This document shows, piece by piece, positions 45,723 through 55,500 of a stretch of DNA of 64,000 nucleotides. The notes below the pieces were generated by a model. The model was not told the DNA's origin. It made no database searches and was given only the letters and a program-made list of their open reading frames with translations. Within the stretch, counting starts at the first letter, position 1, and each line of letters starts with the position of its first letter. The DNA lies in contig JACGCN010000043.1 of NCBI GenBank assembly GCA_014905825.1, forward strand, positions 1-64,000, in the 5' to 3' direction. Made by a program: the position numbers and the translations under genes. Source of the stretch: Lyophyllum atratum. Its lineage: Eukaryota; Basidiomycota; Agaricomycetes; Agaricales; Lyophyllaceae.

Positions 45723-46157
45723 CTACGTACTTAGGCTTGAGACGACTGGTTGAGGAGTCCCAGACCTTGTAGACTCCTCACGTTTCGCAAAGCCAATCGT
45801 CGGTCGTAGGATGAAGCCTCTCCAGACCTTCTCGCTGAGGTACTGCGGCGAGACAGTAGGGTCGAACCGCCCGAGATGCCCATCGAGGCGCCGATGAGAC
45901 ATTATACTGTCTGGACGAAGGTTAACTACCTCAGGGGGAGTTCCTGGGAAAAACGGAGTCTGCTTGGAGTTGCAGGACCATAGTAGAAAACGAGGACCAG
46001 AGCGTCGGACGCGAACTATCCGACCGCAGAGTTGACTCAAGGAGGGAGTCTCCACTCGGTGGATGGGAAAACGGTGGTCGATGACCGGCGCGTCCTCATA
46101 ACCCGCATAGCTACGGAGGCGAGCAGTCGAAAAATGGCGAGAGTCTGGCGTGCTCAT
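45723..46157 (-). CDS. Chromovirus extra ORF2, 144-aa protein
   Basis: Starts MSTPDSRHFSTARLRSYAGY and ends SSLST at TAG (45725-45723). Rich in Arg, Ser and Pro; pieces such as HRVETPSLSQLCGRIVRVRR and FFPGTPPEVVNLRPDSI suggest a short beta-rich fold. I recognise no family, and there is no membrane segment. It lies 338 nt after the Gag-Pol stop and only 5 nt before the ORF3 ATG in a different frame. Its length alone is not proof, but its placement makes a real gene likely. An alternative is that it is an upstream exon or leader peptide of ORF3. Confidence 0.55.
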   Translation of the reverse strand: MSTPDSRHFSTARLRSYAGYEDAPVIDHRFPIHRVETPSLSQLCGRIVRVRRSGPRFLLWSCNSKQTPFFPGTPPEVVNLRPDSIMSHRRLDGHLGRFDPTVSPQYLSEKVWRGFILRPTIGFAKREESTRSGTPQPVVSSLST

Positions 46158-46495
46158 GAAGGCAGGAACGATATACGGTAGATTTTAGGTGTTTAAGTCG
46201 GATAGTAACGTCAACGCGCTAGCGTGGTCACTAGATCCGAGAAGCTAGCTGGCTACTCCGCAACGTCGACACCAGTGGAGTGGTCGCGGGTAACAGTCTG
46301 TCGCAACGTCGATCGCAGTAGCGAGGTCGCGAGGTAAGACCAGTCGTTCCGCAACTTCAACGCGGAAGCGTGGTCGCGAGAACGGGCGGATGGTATAAGG
46401 TAAGGAGAGGGGAGATGGAGAGAGATAAGAAGAAGAAAGAAATCAACACCGGAGATAGGTTCTCGGGGAACTCCGAAATTCCCATCACGTGATCG
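46158..46495 (-). other. Spacer between Gag-Pol and extra ORF2 with repeated motifs
   Basis: Non-coding 338 nt. On the plus strand, degenerate repeats of a CAACGTCGA or CAACTTCAACGCGG half with a GTGGTCGCGRG or GAGGTCGCGAG half occur near 46225-46390. Similar halves occur in the element leader. Confidence 0.5.
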
Positions 46496-49400
46496 TTAAA
46501 CGAGACCGTGCACGCCGAGGTATTCCCGTCTAAGGCGAGGGGCATTCCTGAGGTCGTACTCGGTGACCCAACTATCGTCGGCTGGGTCATAATCCTTCCA
46601 TCGAACTAGATATTCTCTCCGATTGCTAGACTTACGTCCCGTGAGTCGGTGTCCTAAGATAGCTTCCACCTCGTATTCCTCAGAAGCAATAAAATCGCGA
46701 GTCGGGGGCAAGGTGGTTCGTTCCCCAAACTTGGGGTCAGACGGGGTATATTTTCTGAGATGCTCTAAGTTGAACACCGGGTGCATGGGGTAAGTATCCG
46801 GTAGACGGAGGCGATAGACCATAGGATTTATCTTTTCCATGACTTCGAAAGGACCGATTGTACGTTGTACTAATTTCTTCCCGGTTCCCTTGACGTCCAC
46901 CAATTCGAGGGAATGGGGGTTGACTAGAGCCCAATCACCTTCTTTGAATTCCGCAACGGGTCGACGGTTCTTATTGTAAGCCTTAGCTTGTCGTTCTTGA
47001 GCTAGAACGACAGCGTCCCGTGCATTCTTGCGGTGCAGGTCCATGGCTACGATAAAATCCTCGGCCTTCTGGCTAGCCACAAACGGACGCGCAACCGGGT
47101 CCAATTGAGGAGCAACAACGGAAGCGGAAGTATGAGGCTTGTATCCCATAAGTAGAAAGTCTGGGGAGTACGACGTGGAAGAATGTACAGAGGAATTATA
47201 TGCGTGGGCAAGGGCAGACAGCCAACGCGCCCAAGAAGCTCTATCAGTAGCTACGTAGGCGCGAAGCATTTGCTCGATGGTTGCATTGAGTACTTCGGTT
47301 TGCCCGTCCGTCTGTGGGTGGTGGGCCGACGAAAGGGCCATCACACTCCCATAGTTTTCGACTACGGATCTCCAGAAAGCTGTAGACCAGCGTTTATCAC
47401 GATCAGCTATTATGCGTTCGGGTAATCCGTACACATTGGCGACTCGTTCGACAAAGAATTTAGCGAATCCTTCTTGGCTTAGCGTCTCGTGTGTAGCAAT
47501 GAACAGCGCGTACTTGGTCAGTTTGTCCACAATGACCAGTATGGCTGTATATAATTCATCGCCCGAAGGAGGTAGCCCCGTAATCAAGTCGAGGGATACT
47601 GTCGCAAATGGTCTAGCAGGTATGTGAGCGGGTCGCAGACCTCCCATTTTCCGAAGATGATCCACTTTGATTTTCTGGCAAACATCACACGATACAGTGA
47701 ATTCGTAAACATCTTTGCTCATGGAGGCCCAAAAGAAAAGGTCCTTGAGTCGGGCTAGGAATCTTCGGGGTCCAGCATGTGCGCTCTCGAATGGGGACTC
47801 GTGTATCCACCGTAGGACATAGTTTACCATGGCTTTCGGTACGCACAGTCGGGCATTCCAGTCCGCGTCGATGAAATAGAGTAATCCGTTCCTTCCCATC
47901 TGAAAGTGGGAAGGAGTGAGGAGTTTGTCCGCATTGGGTATTTCTTCTAGGTATCGCGTTTTGAAATTACTATCCAGCGGGTATGCTTGGACGAACTTAT
48001 CCACCAGTTCTTGACTCATAGACACTAGTAGATGGGACCTGTTCGACCAATCCTCTTCAGGAGCGATTTCCGGGGCCTTGACACCCGCAGGGTAAGTCCA
48101 AGGATCATTATTTGGGAATGGTAGTTCATCCTTCTCCGTTTCCGCAACATCCGGTTCCGCCGACGGGGAATCTTCCTTGTTAATAAGGGAGTCCGCATCC
48201 ATATCGGCTGAAGGGTCGTCGGAAAGAAGGGGAAGGGTCTGTTCAGTAACATCTTCCTCTGCTGCTGGGGGATCGCTCTTTGTAGTAAGAGCGTCCGCGT
48301 CCGAGACAGCAGAAGGGTCACTTGACCGAGTCGGGTTGAGAGTAGCATCCAGCCTTTTCTTGGCTTTACGAGTAAGGACAGGGTAGGATTCCTTGTCGAT
48401 CACGTCTTCCCACCACCATACAGCAAAGACAGCTTTCTTTGTGGGAGCATGAGAAGTAGCGTCCTCGAGTGTTTGGGCACGATCCTGGGAAGCTTGGTCG
48501 GGTACGATGGGAGGTATATCATCTCTCATAGGAGAGTTGTGCTGCGGTATTCGAGGTAGTCTGGACAATGGGTCGACGTTCGAATGTATCCGTCCGGGTC
48601 TGTGGACGATTTTCAACCCGGGGTAAGCAGCATACACGGCCCCCCACGCAGCCAACCTTCGATTAGCGTTCTCGTATACGCGTGCCCATTGTAGTGCCGC
48701 GTGGTCGGTAACGAGAATGACAACCTCCCCTTCAATGAAGGGCTGGAATTTAACTAAGGCTTCCTTAGCACCTAAGGCTTCACGCTCGGTCGCGCTATAG
48801 TTGCGTTCAGCCTGGGCTAAGGTCCTACTCCAGTAACAGATCACACGTTCGACACGAACAATGGTTTCGTCCAGAGTCGCCCCCCACGCAGTGTCATCCG
48901 CCAACCCCTCGTCCACATCTTTGGATAAGACGGGAACCAGGGAGGGGACACTAGCGCCGGCGCTCCATGCCTTAGACAGACGCTCGTACATCGGGGTGCC
49001 TTTCAAGTCGCCCACAGCTAAGGCTTGCACTTGCTGCAGGCTCGCGCCCAGAGCGAAGTCCGAGGCATCGGTATACAGGCGGTAAGGCCGACCTCGCTCA
49101 GGATGTCCTAATACTGGCGCGCTGGCTAAGGCCTCCTTGATCTGGCGGAAGGCGATTTCGTGTTCGGCCACCCACTGGAAACGAACTCCCTTCTTGAGAA
49201 GACCGAAAAGCGGAGCCGCGAGAAAGGAATAATAAGGTATATAAGCGGAGAAGTAGATGACCATGCCCAGGAACTTCTGCAGGTCTGCTATGGAACGCGG
49301 ACGGACCAAGTCCATGATAGCGCTCACTTTCTCCTGGTGGGTGGAGAGACCTAGTCGTGACACCTTCTGGCCCAGAAGGAGGATGGAGGCGTAGCCGACA

Positions 49401-52400
49401 AAGCACTTCGGGGGGGACAAGGTAATGCCCGCATCCGCGATGGCTCCGAGAACTTGGTCCAGATGGAGTATGTGGTCATCCCAGGATTTAGAGTACACCA
49501 CTATGTCGTCTATATAAACGAGAGAGAAAATCCATAGGAAGGGCGACAACACTCCCGGCATTATACGCTGAAAGATTGAAGGACCATTGCGCAGACCGAA
49601 CGGCATGCGTTTGAACTGGAACAACCCCAGATGGCAACGGAAGGCCGTACGAGGCTTCGCCTCGTCGGCCATATCCAGCTGCGTGAAACCCGCTAGAGCG
49701 TCGAAGACAGACAACACTTGCGCTCCTGATAAAGCCTGGACGATTTCGGACTGGCGAGGAATAGGGAACTCGTCAGGAATGGTCTTCGCATTTAGTTTAC
49801 GGTAGTCGACCACCAAACGCGGTTTCCCGTTGCGGTAGACTACCACAACCGGAAATCCCCAAGGGCTACGCGAAGGTTCAATGACGTCGGCTTCAAACCA
49901 AGCTTTAATCTGTTTATCGATTACTTCACGCTTAGCCGGCGACGCGCCGTACATTGGTACCGAGATAGGGTTCGTCCCAGGTTGCAGAGGAACGTCTACC
50001 TGGGCGTTAACCTTCCCTAGCCTTCCGTCAACTCCAAACGCCAATTTGTTTTTTCGCAGGACTTCCAGAAGTCTGGGCCTTACATCGTCAGGGATATCGG
50101 GACCAAGATTAACCAAATCCGCGATGTCGCCGTCCACGGGTTCATCCGGAAGCGCCGTAGTCTTGGGGCCCCAGTTGTCGTCAGCATTAAGCTTATCTTC
50201 CGTCGCAGGCGGCTCGGACGTCTTCGCGTTAGCGAGGTCCTGAGCGCGCAGCGTGCCCTCAATGACGGTACGGAGGGTCTCCGCGGAAGCAGCCAGCTTG
50301 TTCCATTCGTCTTCCGATTTGGGCTGATCAGCGTATGTCGAAGGGTCCTTGAGGTATCCTACAATTTCGCCCTTGCGAATATACCATGGATTCGTACCCG
50401 GATTGGCTACAGGCAGGTAGGGGACGGTCTTACTTATCCAGGTAGTAGGGGCAGACATAACTGAAGCATCTGGATTACCGATGAGGATTTTTTCGACGAT
50501 CCAGTCCTCTCTATCTCCGAAGGGAGCCTCTACGTGAACATTATGAACAGATCCAGCAGCGATCAAAACATCCTTGGTTGCGACAACGGGGGGGTCGGTG
50601 TTTCCAAAATCTTTGGCTAACGCACGACCTCTTCTCACCGCTTTAGCACGCACGAAAGATTGAACTCTGAACGCTTTGCGAATCTCGAATCCGAGATCAA
50701 CTTCTAGCGCAGTTGACGCTGGGATGACAAGGTCCGAGTTCCCAACTAACACTTCGCAGTGTCCGGTGGCATGGCGTGTGAGTCCAAGCTCGTAGGTGGT
50801 TTGAAAGTCTTCCCCGAGGAGCAAGGGAACCTTCATATCCCGCACCACATAAGCTTCGAGATCGAAGCTCACGATGCGGTGGTCGGCAGATTCAGCGTAG
50901 AGGGTAGTTTTAACATATCCTAGGACTTTAGCGTTACCAGTAAGATGATACAGTTTGATGCGTAGTCCGTCCTTAGGAGTTGGCAGCCCCAGCGTCTCCC
51001 AATACTCTTCCGACATCAATGTTATGTCGGCGCCAGAATCCAACCGTCCTTGGATCGGCTCGCGATCGATGGCTCCTACCCGAGCTTTGATATGCAAAGC
51101 TCTAGTCCCTAAAGAGCCGTAACCATCCGGAAAGGACCTCGCCTTCCGAGCCGTAACGATTTCCACGTATGGCGGGGGAGGTCCATAGTCAGGTGGCGGA
51201 GGGCTCGTCGGGCGAACCGTCTTCGACGCTTCCTTTCGAGCAGTAAACATCACTCGTCTGCGGTAGTTGCGATTGTCTCCGTAGTATGCACTGGGAAAAG
51301 CATCCGCGAGGTACACGTAAGCCGTTTTCTCTTCAGATTCTGATAGTGGTTCACTCGTAGAATAAGCGGAAGAAGAGATCTTAGATTCAACTATCATCGC
51401 TAAGTACTCCCGATCATGTTGAGCTACTACATCGGGATCCAAGTCAACAGTAATGAGGTGCGCCGCGCGCAGGGAATCCCATTTACCGTAGTGGACGCAT
51501 TCACGAGCGAAATGATAAGGGCTAGTGCAAATATAGCAGGATCCATTAGGGGTCCTAGCGCTTTTAACGGAGTCGTCTCGCGCAAAGGAATAACCATTGA
51601 CGGTCTTTCCTTCAGGCCAAGGGCGCTTCTCGCCGGAAGCTTTAGAAGTGGGCCTTTGCCGCCGCGAATTGACAGCTAAAGCTTCCTTGTCCTCATCGGA
51701 AGAGGTTTCCTCAGTAGCTTGAGCTACCTCTTTGGGTTCGGTATCAACAGTGTGTACGTTGCGACGTCCGCCGTTCCTGTAGGAGGTATTGCGATGGGAA
51801 TCGGTTTTCCTCGCCTCCATAAGCAACCATGCTCCCACAAGGGTATCACCCATGCGGTTAGCGGTCGCTTGGAGTACGAAAATCGAAGGGCATAGCGTTT
51901 CGTTGAGTATATTGTCCCACTCGACAGGTTTGGTACGCAGTATCCGCGCTACGGCTCGTATGCCGTCTATTTCGTGTTCCTGAGGATAGAGGAAAGAGTG
52001 GTACTTGATGCGCCGCTGGATAAAGTCCACCGGGAACTCCTTCTCCTCTCCCTTCTGTCGGAATCGCATTTCCTCGAATTCGAAGGTGCGCTCCCGAACC
52101 CAATTATCGTCTAGGAAATAAGCGCGAATGCCCAACAGCATAATGTTCCAGTCTTGACTGAAGTATCTGCGATCGGCAGGCGGTAAAGTGTCCCACCAAG
52201 CCAAGGCGCGAGAGGACCACTTCGAGGGAGCCATCTGGGCTAAGTTCTCCCGCATCCGTTGTCCTAGATCGGCAAGCTTGCCCATAGCACTAAGGTAATC
52301 TATTGTGGTGCTCCCGAATCCGTTCCATACAGGTATGGCGGAGAGATTCAATTTATGGTTTAGCTGCCATTCGTCAACGTGATTCGCAGCGTTAGGGTTG

Positions 52401-54601
52401 GGAGCCCCGCCGCCTCCGCCTCCAGGATTTCCGCCGGGGGCGCCCCCTCCAGGAGCGCCTCCTCCGGGCGGTCCGCCGGCACCACCTCCTCCGTTACCTT
52501 CACCGCCCGGTCCTTGACCTCCGGGGGGACCTCCACCAGGGGGACCTCCGCCGGGGGGACCTCCACCAGGGGGACCTCCACCAGGGGGACCTCCACCGGG
52601 GGGACCTCCGCCAGGGTGACCACCGCCAGGGGGACCTCCACCGGGGGGACCACCGCCAGGGGGACCTCCACCGGGGGGACCTCCGCCAGGGGGACCTCCA
52701 TCTGAGGAACCTCCGCTAGGGGGTCCGCCTCCTCCGGAGTTGTTCAGATGCGGAGCGGCCTGATACGCATGGCTGGTCCACGAACTAGGAGGGGGAATCC
52801 GGTTGGGATCTACCATTCCTGGTTGGAAGCGCATAGTCGCGAGAGAAGCGGGAGGCTGTATCTTCAATGGCCCCCCAGATCTAGTTTCCTCCTCTGGAGT
52901 AGAGAAGACCGAGTCTTGTCGCTCATACGGAAGGATGGAGCCTACACCCGGCAAGTTGGTGATGGCGTGGTTCTTAGTTATAGTTGATACCGATTCCGGT
53001 ATTTGGAATCGTAAGTTTCGCTCCTTGAGTACCGTCGAAATGGAAGGAGGGTCGGTTCGGGCGAAGTTAACAGAAGTGTTCGAATCATAACGACCTCCTT
53101 CTCCTGTAGGGGTACGAGTTCCTTCCGACGATGATGTCGGGGGCATCGTTTTCGATTGACGAGCACGATGATGGTATATGGCTCCAGCATCGTATTCGAA
53201 TTCCCCAGCAAGGAGTTTTCGTTGGGCAGCCGCCAGAGGGTGATCGTCAGAAAGTCGATAGTTCGGTCGAGCGAGAAGTTGCTTCAACTCTTCTCTAGGG
53301 GAACGAGTCCCGAAGGCGGACCTAATGGACGTCCTGGTAGAATCATGGGAACTGATAGAGTCCAGATCATCAGGACGATTGAAGATTCGATCCAGACTCT
53401 TGAAGAAGTCCTGGATGTGCTTGACGGCGACCATCGTTCTCTCCTGGAACGTAGTAACTGTAAGGAGGATATCGGTTCGGTGGTCGTTCCATCCCAGTGA
53501 ACGTAAGGCTTGGAACCCAACGTCCAGCCTGAATCTTCTTTTGGGTCCTAGATTGAGGAACTCCGCATAGCCGTCGAGGATCTGATGGACAGCGAGGAGA
53601 ATATGGGCGATCTCCTCCAGTCGAGGCAGATTCAGGGAATATTTAGAAGAAGATCCTTCGTAGTGAACTAGGTCCTTGCCCGAGAGCGAAGTTCGGCCTA
53701 ACTTTCTGACCGCGGCCTCCAAGTTCTCCCACCTCAAGTCATAGTGAGGGGTTTCCCATCGTATAAGCAGATTGCGGACGATATCTGATTCCCTCTTGCT
53801 GTGACCTGGGAGTATCCCTTCCACGCCCCCATAGCGCATGAGCGGGTCGTAGTCTTTGGAGGAGTCATAGGTCTTATGGAACCTATAGACCGAGCATTCG
53901 AGCGGCTCGTTCCTAAGAGTTATCGTGCCGAGGTTCGCTAACCCCTCGAAGATGAAAGGATGCGAGTTGTACAACGCAGGCTCAGACTCCGAGCGAGCGT
54001 CCGAGTCTTGGCGCATACGACGGTTCTCGGGAGGGGGAGTCGGCGTCGGATCGAGAAGGTGACCTAACGACGGGGCTGAGGAGACCGATCGTTCATCGGT
54101 AGTCATGTAATCCGAGATCCTCGAAGCCGCACTAGCGACCATGGAAGAGAGGGCAGGGAACGTTTGATCGTTCATCACTGAACCCTCGAAGGCCTTGTTG
54201 GAATGAACTCGACCACCGAAATCGAAATGAGGGGGAGATTCCTTGGGCGCTGGAATGAAGTTCGATTCCTCCTCCAAGATTGGTCCTTGGAGGGGTAGGG
54301 TAGGCATAGTCGGAGCATCCTCACGATCCGGGACGGTCTCCACCGAGGGAGACCTGTTCCCGGCAGGGACGGCTCTGGCTTTACCCTTGGTATCCAGCTC
54401 GACGAGAGCGGGAGTAGACTTGATGGACGCAACAGATCCTCCGGCAGAAAGAGCCGGGGTAGCGTTGAGACGCGACGACACTCTCTTCTGAGGGCCTGGA
54501 GCGGCGGCTGCAGAAGGAGAAGAGGTTCCCGAAGCTGCCGGCTTCGGGCCAGGAGGGGGTCGTCCTTTACCGAACATGTCGTTTTCTTCAGAGCGTTGCA
54601 A
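46496..54601 (-). CDS. Chromovirus Gag-Pol polyprotein, single 2701-aa ORF
   Basis: Gag occupies about residues 1-1050. It contains a long Gly/Pro repeat (GGGPPGGGPPGG type, about 620-740), a capsid-like part (LADLGQRMRENLAQMAPSKW; FEEMRFRQKGEEKEFPVDFI) and the zinc knuckle CYICTSPYHFAREC near 1020. The aspartic protease motif is RLDSGADITLM near 1190. RT (about 1545-1710) has RLVVDYRKLNAKTIPDEFPI, FDALAGFTQLDMA and the YIDD box near 1695. RNase H has LYTDASDFALGASL and ATEREALGAKEAL. An acidic linker with an internal duplication (about 2085-2170) precedes the integrase, which has an H-x7-H then C-x2-C finger (CDVCQKIK), a SLDLITGLPPS strand, IIADRDKRW and HHPQTDGQTE. The end is a chromodomain (YEVEAILGHRL; YLVRWKDYDPADDSWV). 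No frameshift separates Gag and Pol. Start ATG chosen as the first in frame after the leader. Confidence 0.93.
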   Translation of the reverse strand: MQRSEENDMFGKGRPPPGPKPAASGTSSPSAAAAPGPQKRVSSRLNATPALSAGGSVASIKSTPALVELDTKGKARAVPAGNRSPSVETVPDREDAPTMPTLPLQGPILEEESNFIPAPKESPPHFDFGGRVHSNKAFEGSVMNDQTFPALSSMVASAASRISDYMTTDERSVSSAPSLGHLLDPTPTPPPENRRMRQDSDARSESEPALYNSHPFIFEGLANLGTITLRNEPLECSVYRFHKTYDSSKDYDPLMRYGGVEGILPGHSKRESDIVRNLLIRWETPHYDLRWENLEAAVRKLGRTSLSGKDLVHYEGSSSKYSLNLPRLEEIAHILLAVHQILDGYAEFLNLGPKRRFRLDVGFQALRSLGWNDHRTDILLTVTTFQERTMVAVKHIQDFFKSLDRIFNRPDDLDSISSHDSTRTSIRSAFGTRSPREELKQLLARPNYRLSDDHPLAAAQRKLLAGEFEYDAGAIYHHRARQSKTMPPTSSSEGTRTPTGEGGRYDSNTSVNFARTDPPSISTVLKERNLRFQIPESVSTITKNHAITNLPGVGSILPYERQDSVFSTPEEETRSGGPLKIQPPASLATMRFQPGMVDPNRIPPPSSWTSHAYQAAPHLNNSGGGGPPSGGSSDGGPPGGGPPGGGPPGGGPPGGGPPGGGHPGGGPPGGGPPGGGPPGGGPPGGGPPGGGPPGGQGPGGEGNGGGGAGGPPGGGAPGGGAPGGNPGGGGGGAPNPNAANHVDEWQLNHKLNLSAIPVWNGFGSTTIDYLSAMGKLADLGQRMRENLAQMAPSKWSSRALAWWDTLPPADRRYFSQDWNIMLLGIRAYFLDDNWVRERTFEFEEMRFRQKGEEKEFPVDFIQRRIKYHSFLYPQEHEIDGIRAVARILRTKPVEWDNILNETLCPSIFVLQATANRMGDTLVGAWLLMEARKTDSHRNTSYRNGGRRNVHTVDTEPKEVAQATEETSSDEDKEALAVNSRRQRPTSKASGEKRPWPEGKTVNGYSFARDDSVKSARTPNGSCYICTSPYHFARECVHYGKWDSLRAAHLITVDLDPDVVAQHDREYLAMIVESKISSSAYSTSEPLSESEEKTAYVYLADAFPSAYYGDNRNYRRRVMFTARKEASKTVRPTSPPPPDYGPPPPYVEIVTARKARSFPDGYGSLGTRALHIKARVGAIDREPIQGRLDSGADITLMSEEYWETLGLPTPKDGLRIKLYHLTGNAKVLGYVKTTLYAESADHRIVSFDLEAYVVRDMKVPLLLGEDFQTTYELGLTRHATGHCEVLVGNSDLVIPASTALEVDLGFEIRKAFRVQSFVRAKAVRRGRALAKDFGNTDPPVVATKDVLIAAGSVHNVHVEAPFGDREDWIVEKILIGNPDASVMSAPTTWISKTVPYLPVANPGTNPWYIRKGEIVGYLKDPSTYADQPKSEDEWNKLAASAETLRTVIEGTLRAQDLANAKTSEPPATEDKLNADDNWGPKTTALPDEPVDGDIADLVNLGPDIPDDVRPRLLEVLRKNKLAFGVDGRLGKVNAQVDVPLQPGTNPISVPMYGASPAKREVIDKQIKAWFEADVIEPSRSPWGFPVVVVYRNGKPRLVVDYRKLNAKTIPDEFPIPRQSEIVQALSGAQVLSVFDALAGFTQLDMADEAKPRTAFRCHLGLFQFKRMPFGLRNGPSIFQRIMPGVLSPFLWIFSLVYIDDIVVYSKSWDDHILHLDQVLGAIADAGITLSPPKCFVGYASILLLGQKVSRLGLSTHQEKVSAIMDLVRPRSIADLQKFLGMVIYFSAYIPYYSFLAAPLFGLLKKGVRFQWVAEHEIAFRQIKEALASAPVLGHPERGRPYRLYTDASDFALGASLQQVQALAVGDLKGTPMYERLSKAWSAGASVPSLVPVLSKDVDEGLADDTAWGATLDETIVRVERVICYWSRTLAQAERNYSATEREALGAKEALVKFQPFIEGEVVILVTDHAALQWARVYENANRRLAAWGAVYAAYPGLKIVHRPGRIHSNVDPLSRLPRIPQHNSPMRDDIPPIVPDQASQDRAQTLEDATSHAPTKKAVFAVWWWEDVIDKESYPVLTRKAKKRLDATLNPTRSSDPSAVSDADALTTKSDPPAAEEDVTEQTLPLLSDDPSADMDADSLINKEDSPSAEPDVAETEKDELPFPNNDPWTYPAGVKAPEIAPEEDWSNRSHLLVSMSQELVDKFVQAYPLDSNFKTRYLEEIPNADKLLTPSHFQMGRNGLLYFIDADWNARLCVPKAMVNYVLRWIHESPFESAHAGPRRFLARLKDLFFWASMSKDVYEFTVSCDVCQKIKVDHLRKMGGLRPAHIPARPFATVSLDLITGLPPSGDELYTAILVIVDKLTKYALFIATHETLSQEGFAKFFVERVANVYGLPERIIADRDKRWSTAFWRSVVENYGSVMALSSAHHPQTDGQTEVLNATIEQMLRAYVATDRASWARWLSALAHAYNSSVHSSTSYSPDFLLMGYKPHTSASVVAPQLDPVARPFVASQKAEDFIVAMDLHRKNARDAVVLAQERQAKAYNKNRRPVAEFKEGDWALVNPHSLELVDVKGTGKKLVQRTIGPFEVMEKINPMVYRLRLPDTYPMHPVFNLEHLRKYTPSDPKFGERTTLPPTRDFIASEEYEVEAILGHRLTGRKSSNRREYLVRWKDYDPADDSWVTEYDLRNAPRLRREYLGVHGLV

Positions 54602-55028
54602 GACGGATGATTGAACGGATGAATTATGATAGGAAATACGAAAGATTTAAAGGAGGACCTTTAGGGCAGGATTGGGCGAGGGACGAGCGGGTCGATGTTT
54701 TCCCTGAGATAGGGGTAGCACCACGTTGGTAGTTACGAATAATTTGAAATCAACGCGGCTTCGCGTTTGAAACCAACGTGGTCTCGCGATCTCAGCAGTG
54801 AAACCAACGTGGTCTTTCGATGCCAGCGGTCCGAGGCCCGGATGAAGCAAGGTAGCAGCAGACTGAATGTAGATAGGTAAGATCGACGGTCGAGGAGTTC
54901 GAGCGTCGAATCTCGTAGTAAAACAGGTGTCGACGGTTGGAGGGTTCGAACGTCGAGGGTTATAATGATAATAGAGGCTAGTAGACGGACTTCAACACGT
55001 TTGGTGAAGTCCGCGGTGCCCCCACCAT
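54602..55028 (-). other. Chromovirus leader with primer-binding-like site and short repeats
   Basis: On the minus strand the LTR end is followed by A and then TGGTGGGGGCACCG (55027 downward), a TGG-initiated candidate primer-binding site; no tRNA in this window matches it. On the plus strand, near 54745-54825, three copies of a unit resembling AACCAACGTGGTCT or ATCAACGCGGCTTCGCG occur, related to the repeats before extra ORF2. Confidence 0.5.
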
Positions 55029-55495
55029 TGTGATACGGCCGTAATATATATCTTCTCGCGTGAGGAAGTCTTACGTCGGGGAGCGCTTGGAGCGCTCCTA
55101 GACCTCGAGCCACCTGCCCTGTCGTGGGCGCAGCATCGAGGTCGCTCTCGAGCCACATGCCCGATTAAGGGCGCAGCGTCGAGAGGGTGCCATGTAACCC
55201 ATGGCTTGGGGCGGTATGACCCGACGCCGGGGCTCTGTGGACCTGGGCCAGGTGAGTTGTCACCCTACCCAGGGTCCACGAAGCCGTCCTGGAGTCGGGG
55301 GGGTCGCACCGTTCACCGTTCACGCTGGTCGAGTAGTCGATGGTGAAAGGGGTGATAGTATTAGTGCGTGTCTATCACAGACACGCGTACAGCAGTTTTG
55401 AGTATGTAATGTAAATATGTACAAACAAAGGGCCCCGGCCCGATCGAACACGCGAATGAGTGGGCGCGGGTATATCTGAATACACCGCCGTCACA
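55029..55495 (-). repeat. LTR (upstream, 5' relative to element)
   Basis: 467 bp and identical by eye to 42397-42863. Followed by the second copy of the GACCC target duplication (55496-55500). Confidence 0.95.
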
Positions 55496-55500
55496 GACCC

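Larger units (their letters stand above)
42397..55495 (-). mobile_element. Ty3-type chromovirus LTR retrotransposon, 13.1 kb, complete
   Basis: Two identical 467-bp LTRs (TG...CA) bound a minus-strand coding unit: leader, Gag-Pol (54601-46496), a 144-aa ORF (46157-45723) and a 921-aa ORF (45717-42952). The target duplication is GACCC (42392-42396 and 55496-55500). A primer-binding-like TGG start follows the upstream LTR after one base, and a G-run polypurine-like tract precedes the downstream LTR. Pol order PR-RT-RH-IN with a C-terminal chromodomain defines a chromovirus. Identical LTRs and intact ORFs imply a very recent insertion and perhaps current activity. Its length is about twice that of ordinary chromoviruses. 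Confidence 0.93.

Noticed and set aside
55006..55027. Assignment of the primer tRNA for the chromovirus
   Set aside because: TGGTGGGGGCACCG has the right position, but none of the three tRNAs here (Thr, Met, His) ends in the complement, so I leave the primer unnamed.
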